In this document: positions 29,493 through 39,211 of the stretch, in pieces | Layout of the letters: the number at the start of each line of letters is the position of its first letter | Numbering within the stretch: the stretch's first letter is position 1 | Assembly (NCBI GenBank): GCA_903870905.1 | Contig: CAIQEU010000032.1 | Span: 1 to 61,751 of the forward strand | Length of the DNA: 61,751 nucleotides | Origin: an uncultured Actinomycetes bacterium | Lineage (GTDB): Bacteria; Actinomycetota; Acidimicrobiia; Acidimicrobiales; RAAP-2 | Reading direction: 5' to 3' | Made by a program: the position numbers and the translations under genes | The notes under the pieces: model-generated | The model's database searches: none | The model's input: the letters and a program-made list of their open reading frames with translations, nothing else | What the model was told of the DNA's origin: nothing

Positions 29493-29546
29493 CGGCATTG
29501 GAGAAACCCTCCCCGTGTATCTGCGGACACTGATGACGGAGTGACC

Positions 29547-30947
29547 ATGGCCATCGACGATCTCGACCTCGGGCGCTACCAACTGGGCTGGTCGGACGAA
29601 GAGGACTACGTCTTCAAGCCCAAGAAGGGCCTCTCTGAAGAGATCGTCCGTGAGATGTCGGCCATGAAGAACGAGCCGACCTGGATGCGGGATTTCCGAC
29701 TCGCAGCACTCAAGCGCTTCGAACGCAAGCCAATGCTCGACTGGTTCGCAACGAAGATGCCGGACCTCAACTTCGACGACATCTACTACTACATCAAGCC
29801 AACCGGCGGGCAGGTCGATGACTGGAACGACCTCCCCGACGCCATCAAGAACACCTACGAGAAGCTCGGCATCCCCGAAGCTGAGCGCAAGTACTTAGCT
29901 GGTGTGACCGCGCAGTACGAGTCCGAAGTCGTGTTCCACCGCAACCGCGAGGACTTGGAGCGCCTCGGCGTCTTGTTCTGCGACATGGACACCGCGGTTC
30001 GGGAGTACCCCGAGCTCGTGAAGAAGTGGTTCGGATCGATCATTCCTCCGAACGACAACAAGTTCGCTGCTCTCAACTCCGCCGTGTGGTCGGGAGGCTC
30101 CTTCATCTACGTGCCACCTGGCGTCGTGGTCGACCAGCCACTGCAGGCGTACTTCCGGATCAACGCCGAGAACATGGGGCAGTTCGAGCGGACGCTCATC
30201 ATCGCGGATGAGGGATCTCAGGTCCACTACGTCGAGGGCTGCTCGGCACCGGTGTACTCGACGGACTCACTCCACTCTGCAGTCGTGGAACTCGTGGCGC
30301 TCCCTGGCAGCCGCATCACGTACACGACCATCCAGAACTGGTCGAACAACGTCTACAACTTGGTCACCAAGCGCGCCCGCGCCGAAGCCGAGGCCCACGT
30401 GGAGTGGATCGACGGCAACATCGGCTCTCGCTTGACCATGAAGTACCCGAGCGTCTACCTCATGGGGCCGAAGGCTTCTGGTGAGGTGCTCTCGGTTGCC
30501 TACGCAGGACCTGGCCAGCAGCAAGACGCCGGCGCCAAGATGGTCCACGCAGCTCCTGAGACCACGTCCACCATCGTGAGCAAGTCCATCTCCAAAGACG
30601 GTGGAGCCACGACCTACCGTGGTCTCGTCCACGTCGACGAGGGTGCGACGGGATCGAAGTCCTTCGTCCGCTGCGACGCCCTCCTGCTCGATGACCGGTC
30701 GATTTCTGAGACCAAGCCCTACATGGAGGTCAACGAGCGCGACGCTCGCATTGGCCACGAGGCGACGGTCTCGAAGGTCGGCGACGACCAGCTCTTCTAC
30801 CTCATGAGCCGAGGACTCTCTGAGTCCCAAGCCATGGGCATGATCGTGAACGGCTTCATCGAGCCCATCACCCGCACGCTCCCCATGGAGTACGCGGTGG
30901 AGTGGAGTCGCCTCATCGAGCTGCAGATGGAAGGCTCCATCGGCTAG
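29547..30947 (+). CDS. sufB: Fe-S cluster assembly scaffold SufB
   Basis: A 466-residue scaffold subunit of the SufBCD complex, on which nascent 4Fe-4S clusters form. The N-terminal half has [12 protein letters not shown] and the [13 protein letters not shown] strand of the family; the beta-helix core includes VEGCSAP. The C-terminal part has the conserved [10 protein letters not shown] and the functional [13 protein letters not shown] 29547 follows GGAG with 5 bases between; a GTG 6 bases upstream is an alternative. Its partners SufD and SufC lie 3.4-5.7 kb downstream, separated by mcl1-mcl2 and three other genes, which is unusual. Confidence 0.95.
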   Translation: MAIDDLDLGRYQLGWSDEEDYVFKPKKGLSEEIVREMSAMKNEPTWMRDFRLAALKRFERKPMLDWFATKMPDLNFDDIYYYIKPTGGQVDDWNDLPDAIKNTYEKLGIPEAERKYLAGVTAQYESEVVFHRNREDLERLGVLFCDMDTAVREYPELVKKWFGSIIPPNDNKFAALNSAVWSGGSFIYVPPGVVVDQPLQAYFRINAENMGQFERTLIIADEGSQVHYVEGCSAPVYSTDSLHSAVVELVALPGSRITYTTIQNWSNNVYNLVTKRARAEAEAHVEWIDGNIGSRLTMKYPSVYLMGPKASGEVLSVAYAGPGQQQDAGAKMVHAAPETTSTIVSKSISKDGGATTYRGLVHVDEGATGSKSFVRCDALLLDDRSISETKPYMEVNERDARIGHEATVSKVGDDQLFYLMSRGLSESQAMGMIVNGFIEPITRTLPMEYAVEWSRLIELQMEGSIG

Positions 30948-31021
30948 TGCGCCGGGCGAGGCTCACGACCCGCCTCGTCCGTCCCCTACATTTGGAGTCG
31001 TCCCTCGACCCTGGAGGCCCT

Positions 31022-32086
31022 GTGCGTTCCCCGAAAGACTTCTTCCGCCCGCTCGCAGTCGGTGCCCCGGCTCCCCTTCGAGAGGTGCCATTTCGCCCGT
31101 CGCGGATGATTCACTTCTTTCCGGCGTCGAATCCGAAGATGGTGGCGAAGCTCCCTGACCTCGCCACCAAGGTCGACGTGCTGCTCGCGAACTTAGAAGA
31201 CGGCGTTCCCGCCACCGAGAAGGAGGCAGCACGCGCTGGTCTCGTGAATGTGGGCAAGACCGTGGACTTCGGCACCGCCCAGTTCTGGACCCGGGTGAAC
31301 TCCCTCGACTCGCCGTGGGGTCTCGATGACCTCATCACCGCCGTCACCGAAGTGGGCCATGTGCTCGACGTCATCATGATCCCGAAGGTGGAGGGCGCCG
31401 AGGACATCCACTACGTCGACCGCCTCCTCGCCCAACTCGAAGCCAAGGCTGGTCTCACGCGTCCGATCATGGTGCACGCCATTTTGGAAACCGCACGTGG
31501 CGTCATGAACGTCGAGGAGATCTGCGCAGCCTCGCCGCGCATGCAGGGCCTCTCGCTCGGACCGGCAGACTTGGCGGCCAATCGTCGCATGAAGACGACC
31601 CGAGTTGGTGGGGGCCACCCGGACTACCTCGTCCGCCAAGATCCTCGCGACGGCGACATCCACGGCGACCGGGCGATCTACCAGCAAGACCTCTGGCACT
31701 ACACGATTGCCCGCATGGTCGATGCCTGCCAGGCCAACGGCATCTCCGCCTACTACGGCCCCTTCGGCGACATCGCCGACGTGGTGGCCTGTGAGGACCA
31801 GTTCCGCAACGCCTACCTCCTCGGCTGCGTCGGTGCGTGGTCGCTCCACCCGGCCCAGATCGACATCGCTCGCAAGGTCTTCTCCCCGAGCGTCGCCGAC
31901 GTGCGCCACGCCCGTCGGGTCATCGCCGCCATGGGTGACGGCACCGGTGCGGTGATGCTCGACGGGAAGATGGAAGATGACGCGTCGGTGAAGCAATGCC
32001 GCGTCATGGTGGAACTCGCCAACGACCTCGCCGCCCGTGACCCTGAGCTCGCAGCGCTCTACGCCACCATCTCCTTGGAGGACTGA
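31022..32086 (+). CDS. mcl: Malyl-CoA / beta-methylmalyl-CoA lyase (HpcH/HpaI aldolase family)
   Basis: A 354-residue lyase. From memory it strongly resembles Chloroflexus malyl-CoA lyase: [13 protein letters not shown] at the N-terminus, then [41 protein letters not shown] and [14 protein letters not shown]. It would split beta-methylmalyl-CoA into glyoxylate and propionyl-CoA (and malyl-CoA into glyoxylate and acetyl-CoA), using Mg2+ held by the acidic residues in these motifs. GTG 31022 matches the family N-terminus and follows GGAGG. The thioesterase mcl2 follows with one base between them. Pathway partners are the Mcd and Mch candidates at 20729-24016. Confidence 0.88.
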   Translation: MRSPKDFFRPLAVGAPAPLREVPFRPSRMIHFFPASNPKMVAKLPDLATKVDVLLANLEDGVPATEKEAARAGLVNVGKTVDFGTAQFWTRVNSLDSPWGLDDLITAVTEVGHVLDVIMIPKVEGAEDIHYVDRLLAQLEAKAGLTRPIMVHAILETARGVMNVEEICAASPRMQGLSLGPADLAANRRMKTTRVGGGHPDYLVRQDPRDGDIHGDRAIYQQDLWHYTIARMVDACQANGISAYYGPFGDIADVVACEDQFRNAYLLGCVGAWSLHPAQIDIARKVFSPSVADVRHARRVIAAMGDGTGAVMLDGKMEDDASVKQCRVMVELANDLAARDPELAALYATISLED

Positions 32087-32087
32087 C

Positions 32088-32963
32088 ATGTCGACCAACC
32101 TTCGCCCACGTCGCAGCGTGCTGTACATGCCGGCCGCCAACGAGCGGGCGCTCGAGAAGGCCAAGGCTATTCCCGCCGACGCCCTCATCTTCGACCTCGA
32201 AGACGCCGTGGCCCCCGACGCCAAGGCTGAAGCCCGTGAGCGCGCCTGTGCGATGTTCGCTGGAGGGGGTTATGGCAATCGAGAGATCACCATTCGGGCC
32301 AACGGCATCGGCACGCCGTGGCACGACGATGACCTCGCAGCGATCGCTGCAGCTGGCCCCGATGGCATCGTCATCCCGAAGGTGAACTCCGCGGAGGAAG
32401 TCCGGGCCATCGAAACTGCCTTGGAGCGCCACGGTGCTCCTGATCGCACGAAGATCTGGGCGATGCTCGAGACCCCGGTCGCCATGCTCCACGCCGAGGA
32501 GATCTGCGGCGCTTCGGAGCGCCTGGCGGTGTTGGTGATGGGAACGAACGACTTGGCGAAGGAGCTCCACGCCAAGCGCGTACCCGATCGGTCACCCCTC
32601 ATGGGAGGGCTCTACCTGAGCCTGCTCGCGGCGAGAGCCACCGACAAGGTCATCTTGGACGGCGTCTTCAACGACATCAAGGACGAAGCTGGATTCGCCG
32701 CCGAGTGCGCACAGGGTCGTGCCATGGGTTTTGACGGCAAGACGCTCATCCACCCGAGCCAGGTCGACGGCTGCAACGCTGCGTTCTCACCCGAGGACGA
32801 CGAGATCGACCTCGCCGTGCGTATCATTTCGGCCTTCGAAGAGGCCGAGCGTGATGGTCGAGGCGTCGTCACTGTGGACGGTCGCATGATCGAGAACCTC
32901 CACGTCGACGAAGCTCGACGGGTCCTCGCCATTCGCGACGCCATTGCTCAGGCGCAGGCCTGA
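32088..32963 (+). CDS. mcl2: (3S)-malyl-CoA thioesterase (Mcl2-like, CitE family)
   Basis: A 291-residue protein of the CitE-like family. It matches, from memory, Rhodobacter Mcl2: RRSVLYMPA, FDLEDAVAPD, VMGTNDLAKEL, MGFDGKTLIHPSQ and FEEAERDGRG. Mcl2 hydrolyses (3S)-malyl-CoA to malate and CoA, which pulls the glyoxylate condensation toward malate. It sits one base after mcl1, almost certainly in one operon. Together with Mcl1, Mcd and the MaoC hydratase it completes the last part of the ethylmalonyl-CoA pathway. A citramalyl-CoA lyase (CLYBL-like) role is the main alternative. Confidence 0.85.
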   Translation: MSTNLRPRRSVLYMPAANERALEKAKAIPADALIFDLEDAVAPDAKAEARERACAMFAGGGYGNREITIRANGIGTPWHDDDLAAIAAAGPDGIVIPKVNSAEEVRAIETALERHGAPDRTKIWAMLETPVAMLHAEEICGASERLAVLVMGTNDLAKELHAKRVPDRSPLMGGLYLSLLAARATDKVILDGVFNDIKDEAGFAAECAQGRAMGFDGKTLIHPSQVDGCNAAFSPEDDEIDLAVRIISAFEEAERDGRGVVTVDGRMIENLHVDEARRVLAIRDAIAQAQA

Positions 32964-32998
32964 TTCGATCTGGGTGCTCGCAACCGACCACTCGGTTC

Positions 32999-33004
32999 TA
33001 GGAT
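32999..33004 (+). promoter_or_regulatory. -10 element of a leaderless promoter
   Basis: TAGGAT lies 6 bases before the ATG at 33011. No ribosome-binding site is present, and no clear -35 is visible. Confidence 0.4.
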
Positions 33005-33010
33005 GCGCGC

Positions 33011-33352
33011 ATGGGGATGAACGAGCAGTGCAAGCACTTTCAGTCCCGGACCTACGACTCCGGTGAAGCGGCGCGCTACTGTGCCCTCGGTCTCGCCCCA
33101 CAGGCTCCATGGGCCTGTCCAGACCCCTGCGCACAGTTCGCCCCTCGCCTCGTCGATGTGGGCTGGAGCCACGGAAGCCTCATCCCAAAGCCGGTGGAGC
33201 CACGCCCCGACGTGCCCATCGATGAGATGACCGCACTCCTCGGTGATGCCGAGGCGATCGTGGCTGCGGCCTCAGCAGTGATCAGCGACGAGCAAGCCGA
33301 GTTGCCGAGTGGGGTCCGAAAGTTCTGGCGCCGGTTGCGAGGCCAGGGCTAG
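33011..33352 (+). CDS. Small Cys-rich conserved hypothetical protein
   Basis: A 113-residue soluble protein. The N-terminal third carries four Cys and a His (CKHF, then YCALGLAPQAPWACPDPCAQF), a pattern that suggests a metal or Fe-S site; the C-terminal two thirds are an ordinary acidic/helical region ending in a basic RKFWRRLRGQG. I believe related proteins occur in other actinobacteria, but no function is known to me. Its place between mcl2 and a crotonase, inside the split suf locus, makes an Fe-S or metal link worth testing. It ends 4 bases from the convergent crotonase stop. Confidence 0.65.
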   Translation: MGMNEQCKHFQSRTYDSGEAARYCALGLAPQAPWACPDPCAQFAPRLVDVGWSHGSLIPKPVEPRPDVPIDEMTALLGDAEAIVAAASAVISDEQAELPSGVRKFWRRLRGQG

Positions 33353-33356
33353 GGCT

Positions 33357-34187
33357 CTAGTTGCCGGTGAAGTTCGGTGGTCGCTTCTCCATGAAGGCGG
33401 TCATCGCCTCGCCGAGGTCTGCCGACGCCAAGAACCCAGCGTTCCACACGCCGACGAAGTCGAGGCCTTGTTCGACGGTCTGGTACTCCCCAGCGGCAAG
33501 CACGGCCTTGGTGCCAGCGACGACGAGGGGGGAGTTGGCGGCGATCTCGGCGGCCACGCCCATGGCGATCGTCGTCGCCTCAGCCTCGGTGGCCCCCACC
33601 TCATTCACGAGCCCCATGCTGGCAGCTCTCGCTGCGGTGACGTCTCGTCCCGTCAGGGCGAGTTCGTTCACGAAGCCTTGCCCGATGATGGCGGGGAGGC
33701 GTTGGAGGCTGCCGAGATCGGCCACGATGGCGATCTTGGTCTCGCGCACCGAGAAGATGGCGTCAGCGCTGGCGTAGCGGAGGTCGCAGGCAGTGATGAG
33801 GTCGACACCTCCACCAATGCAGTAACCATGCACGATCGCGATGGTCGCTTTCTCTGAGTTGGCGAGCGCGGTGATGCCAGCCTGCATCTCTTTGAGGGTC
33901 ACTCGGAATCGAGCAGCCTTGGTCGCCTGTGAGGTGCCACTCCCACCGCCGCTGAGCGACATCTGCTTCAAGTCGAGACCAACGGAGAAGTGGGGACCTC
34001 GAGCAGCTACGACGATGACGCGAACCTCATCATCAGCGTCGAGCGCAGCGACAGCTCCTGGGAGGTCGGCGAAGAACGCTGTGCCCATGGCGTTTCGAGC
34101 TTCTGGTCGATCGAGCCACAAGGTGGCGATGTGTCCAGACCGCTCAATGGTCAAGACGTCAGAAGTGAAGGTCGTGCAATCGGTCAT
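33357..34187 (-). CDS. Enoyl-CoA hydratase/isomerase family protein
   Basis: A 276-residue crotonase-fold protein. The LDRPEARNAMG start, the first oxyanion-hole segment HFSVGLDLK and the second (GYCIGGGVDLITACDLRYAS) are typical. The sequence near SVRETKIAIVADLGSLQRLP resembles delta(3,5)-delta(2,4)-dienoyl-CoA isomerases (ECH1-like), where the Glu and Asp are catalytic, so isomerase is as likely as hydratase. ATG 34187 has no Shine-Dalgarno sequence, but TACGAT sits 6 bases before it, suggesting leaderless transcription. It lies on the opposite strand inside the suf locus, between the small Cys protein and sufD. Confidence 0.85.
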   Translation of the reverse strand: MTDCTTFTSDVLTIERSGHIATLWLDRPEARNAMGTAFFADLPGAVAALDADDEVRVIVVAARGPHFSVGLDLKQMSLSGGGSGTSQATKAARFRVTLKEMQAGITALANSEKATIAIVHGYCIGGGVDLITACDLRYASADAIFSVRETKIAIVADLGSLQRLPAIIGQGFVNELALTGRDVTAARAASMGLVNEVGATEAEATTIAMGVAAEIAANSPLVVAGTKAVLAAGEYQTVEQGLDFVGVWNAGFLASADLGEAMTAFMEKRPPNFTGN

Positions 34188-34193
34188 CGTGGC

Positions 34194-34199
34194 ATCGTA
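34194..34199 (-). promoter_or_regulatory. -10 element of a leaderless promoter
   Basis: TACGAT on the minus strand ends 6 bases before the ATG at 34187. Confidence 0.35.
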
Positions 34200-34233
34200 G
34201 GCCAATGGTGCAGTGCACCCCTTGTGTGCCGAG

Positions 34234-34248
34234 AGGGGTCGAACCCCT
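34234..34248. promoter_or_regulatory. Inverted repeat upstream of sufD
   Basis: AGGGGT-CGA-ACCCCT is a perfect 6-bp inverted repeat, 60 bases before the sufD start. It overlaps a -10-like TAGGAT (34248-34253). It could be an operator for sufD or simply a chance GC palindrome. It is not part of a tRNA. Confidence 0.3.
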
Positions 34249-34308
34249 AGGATGGAGCGGCTCGCACCGATCCGTGGTGCTGGGACTGAGGAAGGTTCGA
34301 CCGCCACG

Positions 34309-35568
34309 ATGACCACCACCTTTGCGCCGGCCGCCGGTGGCCCCGCCTGGCTGGAAGTGATTCGCCGCGATGCTGCTCTTCGCTTGAACGAACTTCCCGT
34401 CCCGTCGGCAACTGAAGAACGCTGGCGTTACTCGCCAATCAACGACCTTGACCTTGCGACCTTCACACCTGCGGTGGCACCGCGGAGCGCAGGAGCAGGT
34501 GCAGGTGCAGGCGCAACGGTTGCGGATGCCGCGGCACTCGTCACCATGCTGGACGGGTTCGTCGTCTCGGTCGAGACCGCCGGTCTCCCAACTGGCGTGA
34601 CGATTCGCCTCGCCAATGAACTCGGAGCCGACGGGATCCCGGGTGCCTTCGGGTCCGGCGAAGAGGATTACCTCTCGGCACTCCATCACGCCCTCGCTCC
34701 ATCGCTCCTCGTGATCGACGTCGCCGCTGGAGTGACGGTTGAGGAACCAATCGTGCTCGCCTCATCGGTCAGCGCCACTGATGGCATCTTGACAGCACCA
34801 TGGGTCCGCGTCGTGCTCGGTCGGGGGGCATCGGCTGCCATTGTCGAGCTCGTCACCGGTGGTGCTCGAACCTTGACCCTCTCGCGCACCGAGTTCGACC
34901 TCGCTGACGGGGCTCGGCTCCGCCACGTTGCGCTCCAAGAGACATCTGAAGACGCATGGCACCTCGCTCGCCAAGTCGCCGTCGTTGGGCGAGATGCGAG
35001 CATCACGAGTTTCTCGGTTGGCCTCGGTGCTGCGTACGACCGTATTGAGACCGACGTTGCTGTCACCGGTCGCGGTGGATCCTCGACGCTGCGCAACCTC
35101 TACCTCGGCACCGGCACGCAGGTCCACGATGTGCGCACCTTGCAGGACCACGCCGCAGACCACACCACCTCTGATCTTCTGTGCAAGGGGGCGGTCGCTG
35201 ACTCGGCGCGCTCGATCTACACCGGCACCATCCGGATCCGTAACGGTGCCGTCCGGTCTGATGCCGCCCAGACCAACCACAACTTGGTCCTCGGGGAGCA
35301 CGCACAAGCAGACTCGGTTCCGAACCTCGACATCAACGAGAACGACGTCCGCTGCTCGCACGGTTCAACCGTTGGCCCCGTCGACGAAGACCAGCGCTAC
35401 TACTTGGAGTCCCGTGGTATCGCCCCCGAAGTGGCCGAGCGTCTCCTCATCTCGGGATTCTTCGCCGATGCCCTCGAGCAACTGCCCATTCCATCGGCCA
35501 TGGGTGTCGTCGCTCGAGCACTGGCTGCACGGCTTGCGCACCTGACTGCAGGTCTCGACGATGCCTGA
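34309..35568 (+). CDS. sufD: Fe-S cluster assembly protein SufD
   Basis: A 419-residue SufD subunit, paralogous to SufB, of the SufBCD scaffold. It has the N-terminal EERWRYSPI element and a C-terminal core with LGTGTQVHDVRTLQDH, the conserved His region in AQTNHNLVLGEHA, and CSHGSTVG. An Ala-Gly run near residues 60-67 comes from a short DNA repeat (about 34488-34515). ATG 34309 is chosen because the homologous N-terminus begins just after it; GGAAGG is 13 bases upstream. It overlaps the Rieske gene by 8 bases, and the sufC gene then overlaps that: a tight sufD-Rieske-sufC operon. Confidence 0.92.
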   Translation: MTTTFAPAAGGPAWLEVIRRDAALRLNELPVPSATEERWRYSPINDLDLATFTPAVAPRSAGAGAGAGATVADAAALVTMLDGFVVSVETAGLPTGVTIRLANELGADGIPGAFGSGEEDYLSALHHALAPSLLVIDVAAGVTVEEPIVLASSVSATDGILTAPWVRVVLGRGASAAIVELVTGGARTLTLSRTEFDLADGARLRHVALQETSEDAWHLARQVAVVGRDASITSFSVGLGAAYDRIETDVAVTGRGGSSTLRNLYLGTGTQVHDVRTLQDHAADHTTSDLLCKGAVADSARSIYTGTIRIRNGAVRSDAAQTNHNLVLGEHAQADSVPNLDINENDVRCSHGSTVGPVDEDQRYYLESRGIAPEVAERLLISGFFADALEQLPIPSAMGVVARALAARLAHLTAGLDDA

Positions 35569-35875
35569 GGTCACGGTGTGCACCACCTCCACCATCGCCG
35601 ATGGAACGGCGCAGCGCTTCGACGTCGAGGGGCACCGCATCGCTATTGCCCGAGTGGGCGAGACCTACTACGCCCTCGGTGATCGCTGCAGCCATGAAGA
35701 TTTCTCGCTGAGCCTCGGTGAGGTAGATCCCGAGACCTGCGAGATCGAGTGCGCACGCCACGGAGCGGCATTCGACCTTCGAACGGGAGAACCCATGTCT
35801 TTCCCTGCCACCCAAGCAGTTGCGACCTACGAGGTCATCGTCCACGGCGATGCCGTTTCGGTGGTGCTCCCATGA
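35561..35875 (+). CDS. Rieske-type [2Fe-2S] ferredoxin of the suf operon
   Basis: A 104-residue Rieske ferredoxin. The cluster ligands are Cys43 and His45 (CSH) and Cys64 and His67 (CARH). It has no membrane anchor, so it is a soluble electron carrier like the ferredoxin subunits of ring-hydroxylating dioxygenases. Such a gene between sufD and sufC is common in actinobacteria and probably supplies electrons for, or receives, clusters made by Suf. It overlaps sufD by 8 bases and sufC by 4 (ATGA). Confidence 0.92.
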   Translation: MPEVTVCTTSTIADGTAQRFDVEGHRIAIARVGETYYALGDRCSHEDFSLSLGEVDPETCEIECARHGAAFDLRTGEPMSFPATQAVATYEVIVHGDAVSVVLP

Positions 35876-36642
35876 GCCGGCTCGTCATCACTGACCTCCA
35901 CGCCACCGTTGCCGGCAAGGAGATCCTCCACGGCATCTCCCTCGAGGTTGGTCCTGGTGAGATCCACGCCGTCATGGGTCCGAACGGCTCGGGGAAGTCC
36001 ACGCTAGCCCACGCCATCATGGGCCGCCCCGGAACGACGGTGACGTCCGGTTCGATTGCGTTGGACGGCGAAGAACTGGTTGGTCGACCAACACATGAGC
36101 GAGCACGGGCTGGACTCTTCCTCGCGCTCCAACAGCCACTCGAGGTGCCTGGTGTCGGACTCGCTGAAGCGCTGAGCGCTGCCAATCCCGGTGCAGGGAC
36201 CGCAGCAGTGACCCACGCCCTCGAGGTGGCAGCGCAGGCGATCGGCCTCCGACCTGATCTCCTCGATCGGGCCTTGAACGTCGGCCTCTCTGGTGGTGAG
36301 CGCAAGCGCTCTGAAATCGTGCAGCTCGACGTGCTGCGACGTCCATTCGCGCTCCTCGACGAGATTGACTCCGGCCTCGACGTCGACGCCCTCGCCGCCA
36401 TTGGCAAGCACCTGAGTGCGGCGTCGAAGGATGCGGACCGTCAACTCTCAGTCCTCGCGATCACCCACTTCCGTCGACTCCTCGACGTGTTGACCCCGGA
36501 CCGGATCCACGTCCTCGTGAGTGGAGAACTCGTCGACAGCGGTGGACCTGAACTCGTGACGACCCTTGAGGCTGAGGGCTACGCCCGCTACAAGGTGACG
36601 ACGCCGTCAACGGCGAGCGCGGCAGATCCCTTCGGGTTCTAG
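35872..36642 (+). CDS. sufC: SufC ATPase, copy 1
   Basis: A 256-residue ABC-type ATPase of the SufBCD complex. Walker A is GPNGSGKST, the Q-loop region reads LQQPLEVPGV, the signature is LSGGERKRSEI and Walker B is ALLDEIDSGLD. It is somewhat diverged from the usual SufC (GEKKRNE, LDETDSGLD), whereas the second copy at 38411-39169 keeps those exact forms. The ATG overlaps the Rieske stop, so it is cotranslated with sufD-Rieske. It converges on sufU. Confidence 0.93.
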   Translation: MSRLVITDLHATVAGKEILHGISLEVGPGEIHAVMGPNGSGKSTLAHAIMGRPGTTVTSGSIALDGEELVGRPTHERARAGLFLALQQPLEVPGVGLAEALSAANPGAGTAAVTHALEVAAQAIGLRPDLLDRALNVGLSGGERKRSEIVQLDVLRRPFALLDEIDSGLDVDALAAIGKHLSAASKDADRQLSVLAITHFRRLLDVLTPDRIHVLVSGELVDSGGPELVTTLEAEGYARYKVTTPSTASAADPFGF

Positions 36643-36698
36643 GCGCTGTCCCGTTTGAGCTGACGTCGAGCATGAGGAGCCATGGGCTCCGGCTCGGG

Positions 36699-37166
36699 TC
36701 AGTCTGCGGCGATCTCGTCGAGGCCTTGGGCCAAGGTGTTCCACGACAACGTCGCGCACTTAATGCGCACGGGGAACTTGGCCACACCTTGGAGGGCGGC
36801 GAGTTCGCCGAGGGACCTGAGGTTGACCGGAGTCGGCTCGACGGACGGGTCGTGCTCGCCTTCGTCGCCAACCGACAGCATGCCCTTGAAGGTGGCGAGG
36901 AGCTCGCGGACGTCGTCGACCGTCTTGCCCTTCACCGCTGCTGACATGAGTGACCCTGAACTCGTGGAGATCGAGCACCCAGACCCACCGACCTTGACGT
37001 CGGTGACGACGCCATCGGTGACGGCCAGGCTCAAGACGATCTCGTCACCGCACAGAGGGTTGAACCCTTCGACCCGAATTGCCGGCGGGTCGAGTTCGCC
37101 GCGGTTTCGGGGGTTGCGGTAGTGGTCGAGGATGATCTCTCGGTACAGCTCTTCTAAATCAGCCAT
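36699..37166 (-). CDS. sufU: Fe-S assembly sulfurtransferase SufU
   Basis: A 155-residue SufU-type IscU homologue. The Zn/sulfur-acceptor ligands are Cys39 with Asp41 (NPLCGD), Cys64 (SGCSIS) and Cys137 (IKCATL), and the SufU-type insertion between the second and third Cys is present. SufU takes persulfide sulfur from SufS and passes it to SufB. It lies 12 bases downstream of sufS on the same strand, with a GGGGAG ribosome-binding site. Confidence 0.94.
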   Translation of the reverse strand: MADLEELYREIILDHYRNPRNRGELDPPAIRVEGFNPLCGDEIVLSLAVTDGVVTDVKVGGSGCSISTSSGSLMSAAVKGKTVDDVRELLATFKGMLSVGDEGEHDPSVEPTPVNLRSLGELAALQGVAKFPVRIKCATLSWNTLAQGLDEIAAD

Positions 37167-37178
37167 GGTGTGCTCCCC

Positions 37179-38410
37179 TCAGGCGAACATGGTGACAGTG
37201 GCCTGGAGGGCCTCCACCAGTAGGTCGATGTCATCGCGGTCGTTGTAGATGCCGAAACTCGCCCGTGCCGTGGCGTTGACACCGAGGCGACGCATGAGCG
37301 GCTTGGCGCAGTGGTGCCCCGGTCGCACACAAACGCCGTAGGTGTCGAGCACCTGGGCGATGTCATGGGCGTGGACGCCGTCGACGGTCAAGCTCAGCAC
37401 GCCAGCACGATTCGGTCCATCGGCGGGTCCTTGGACCTTCACGGTGTCGCCGAAGGTCGACGCAATGGCCGACAGGGCGTAGGTGGTCAGGCTGCGATGG
37501 TGGGCGTGAATCGCGTCGAGGCCGAGACCGGAGACGTAGGCGAGGGCAGCGGAGAGACCGACGGCTTCAGCGATGGGGGGTGTGCCCGCTTCGAATCGCT
37601 GCGGTCCATCGGCGGCCAAGAATCCGTCGAGGCGGACGTCTTTGATCATGCCGCCGCCACCGAGGAAGGGCGGCATGGCGTCCAAGTGCTCCGCCTTGGC
37701 GTAGAGCACGCCGATGCCGGTCGGACCGTAGACCTTGTGCGGGCTGAAGGCGAGGAAGTCGAGGTCGAGCGCCGACACGTCGATGCTGGCGTGGGGGACT
37801 GCTTGAGCTCCGTCCACAGCAATCAGGGCTCCCGCTGCGTGTGCAGCGCTTGCGAGCTCGGCAATGGGGTTCACGGTGCCGAGCACGTTGGAGGTTGCAG
37901 TGACCGACAACAGGGCTGCGCCGTCGAGGAGTTGGTCGAGGTTCGACAGATCGAGCGTCCGGTCCTCAGCAACGGAGAGGTAACGGATCTCAAAGCCGAG
38001 TCGGGTTTGGAGTTGGAGCCACGGGACGATGTTGGCGTGGTGCTCCATCTCGGTGAGCACGATGGCGCTGTTGGGCCCAAGGTTCGCGAGCCCCCAACTC
38101 TGCGCCAAGAGGTTGAACGCCTCGGTGCAGTTCTTGGTGAAGACGATCTCACTGGCCGGCTTGGCAGCCCCGATGAAGCGACCGACGTCGATGCGCGCTT
38201 GCTCGTAGAGGTGGGTGGCACGCTCAGCGGTGGCGTAGACACCCCGGTGCACGTTGGCGTGCGTCGTCTCTTGGTAGGTGGCCATGGCTGCAACCACCTG
38301 GTGGGGTGGGAGCGCAGAGGCGCCCGAGTCGAGGTAGGTGATGCGCTTGCCGTCACGGACTTGGGCGAGGAGGGGGAAGTCCTTCCGGATCGTGGCGACG
38401 TCGAGGGAGG

Positions 38411-38423
<13 letters not shown>
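37179..38423 (-). CDS. sufS: Cysteine desulfurase SufS
   Basis: A 414-residue PLP enzyme that takes sulfur from cysteine for Fe-S assembly. The PLP Lys230 sits in SPHKVYGP; EMEHHAN binds the cofactor ring; the catalytic Cys372 is in RPGHHCAKP, the group-II desulfurase form that works with SufU. Its start overlaps the end of the upstream second sufC by 13 bases. The order sufC-sufS-sufU here faces the sufD-Rieske-sufC operon. Confidence 0.95.
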
Positions 38424-39169
<746 letters not shown>

Positions 39170-39176
39170 AGGCCAA

Positions 39177-39182
39177 ATCCTA
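39177..39182 (-). promoter_or_regulatory. -10 element of a leaderless promoter for the second sufC
   Basis: TAGGAT on the minus strand ends 7 bases before GTG 39169. The -35 region is weak. It would drive sufC-sufS-sufU. Confidence 0.35.
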
Positions 39183-39211
39183 GTGGCGTGGTCAACAATT
39201 GCCACCGGCTG

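Noticed and set aside
34230-34255. A tRNA T-arm-like sequence (GGGGTCGAACCCC)
   Set aside because: The loop is only 3 bases and there are no acceptor, D or anticodon arms around it.
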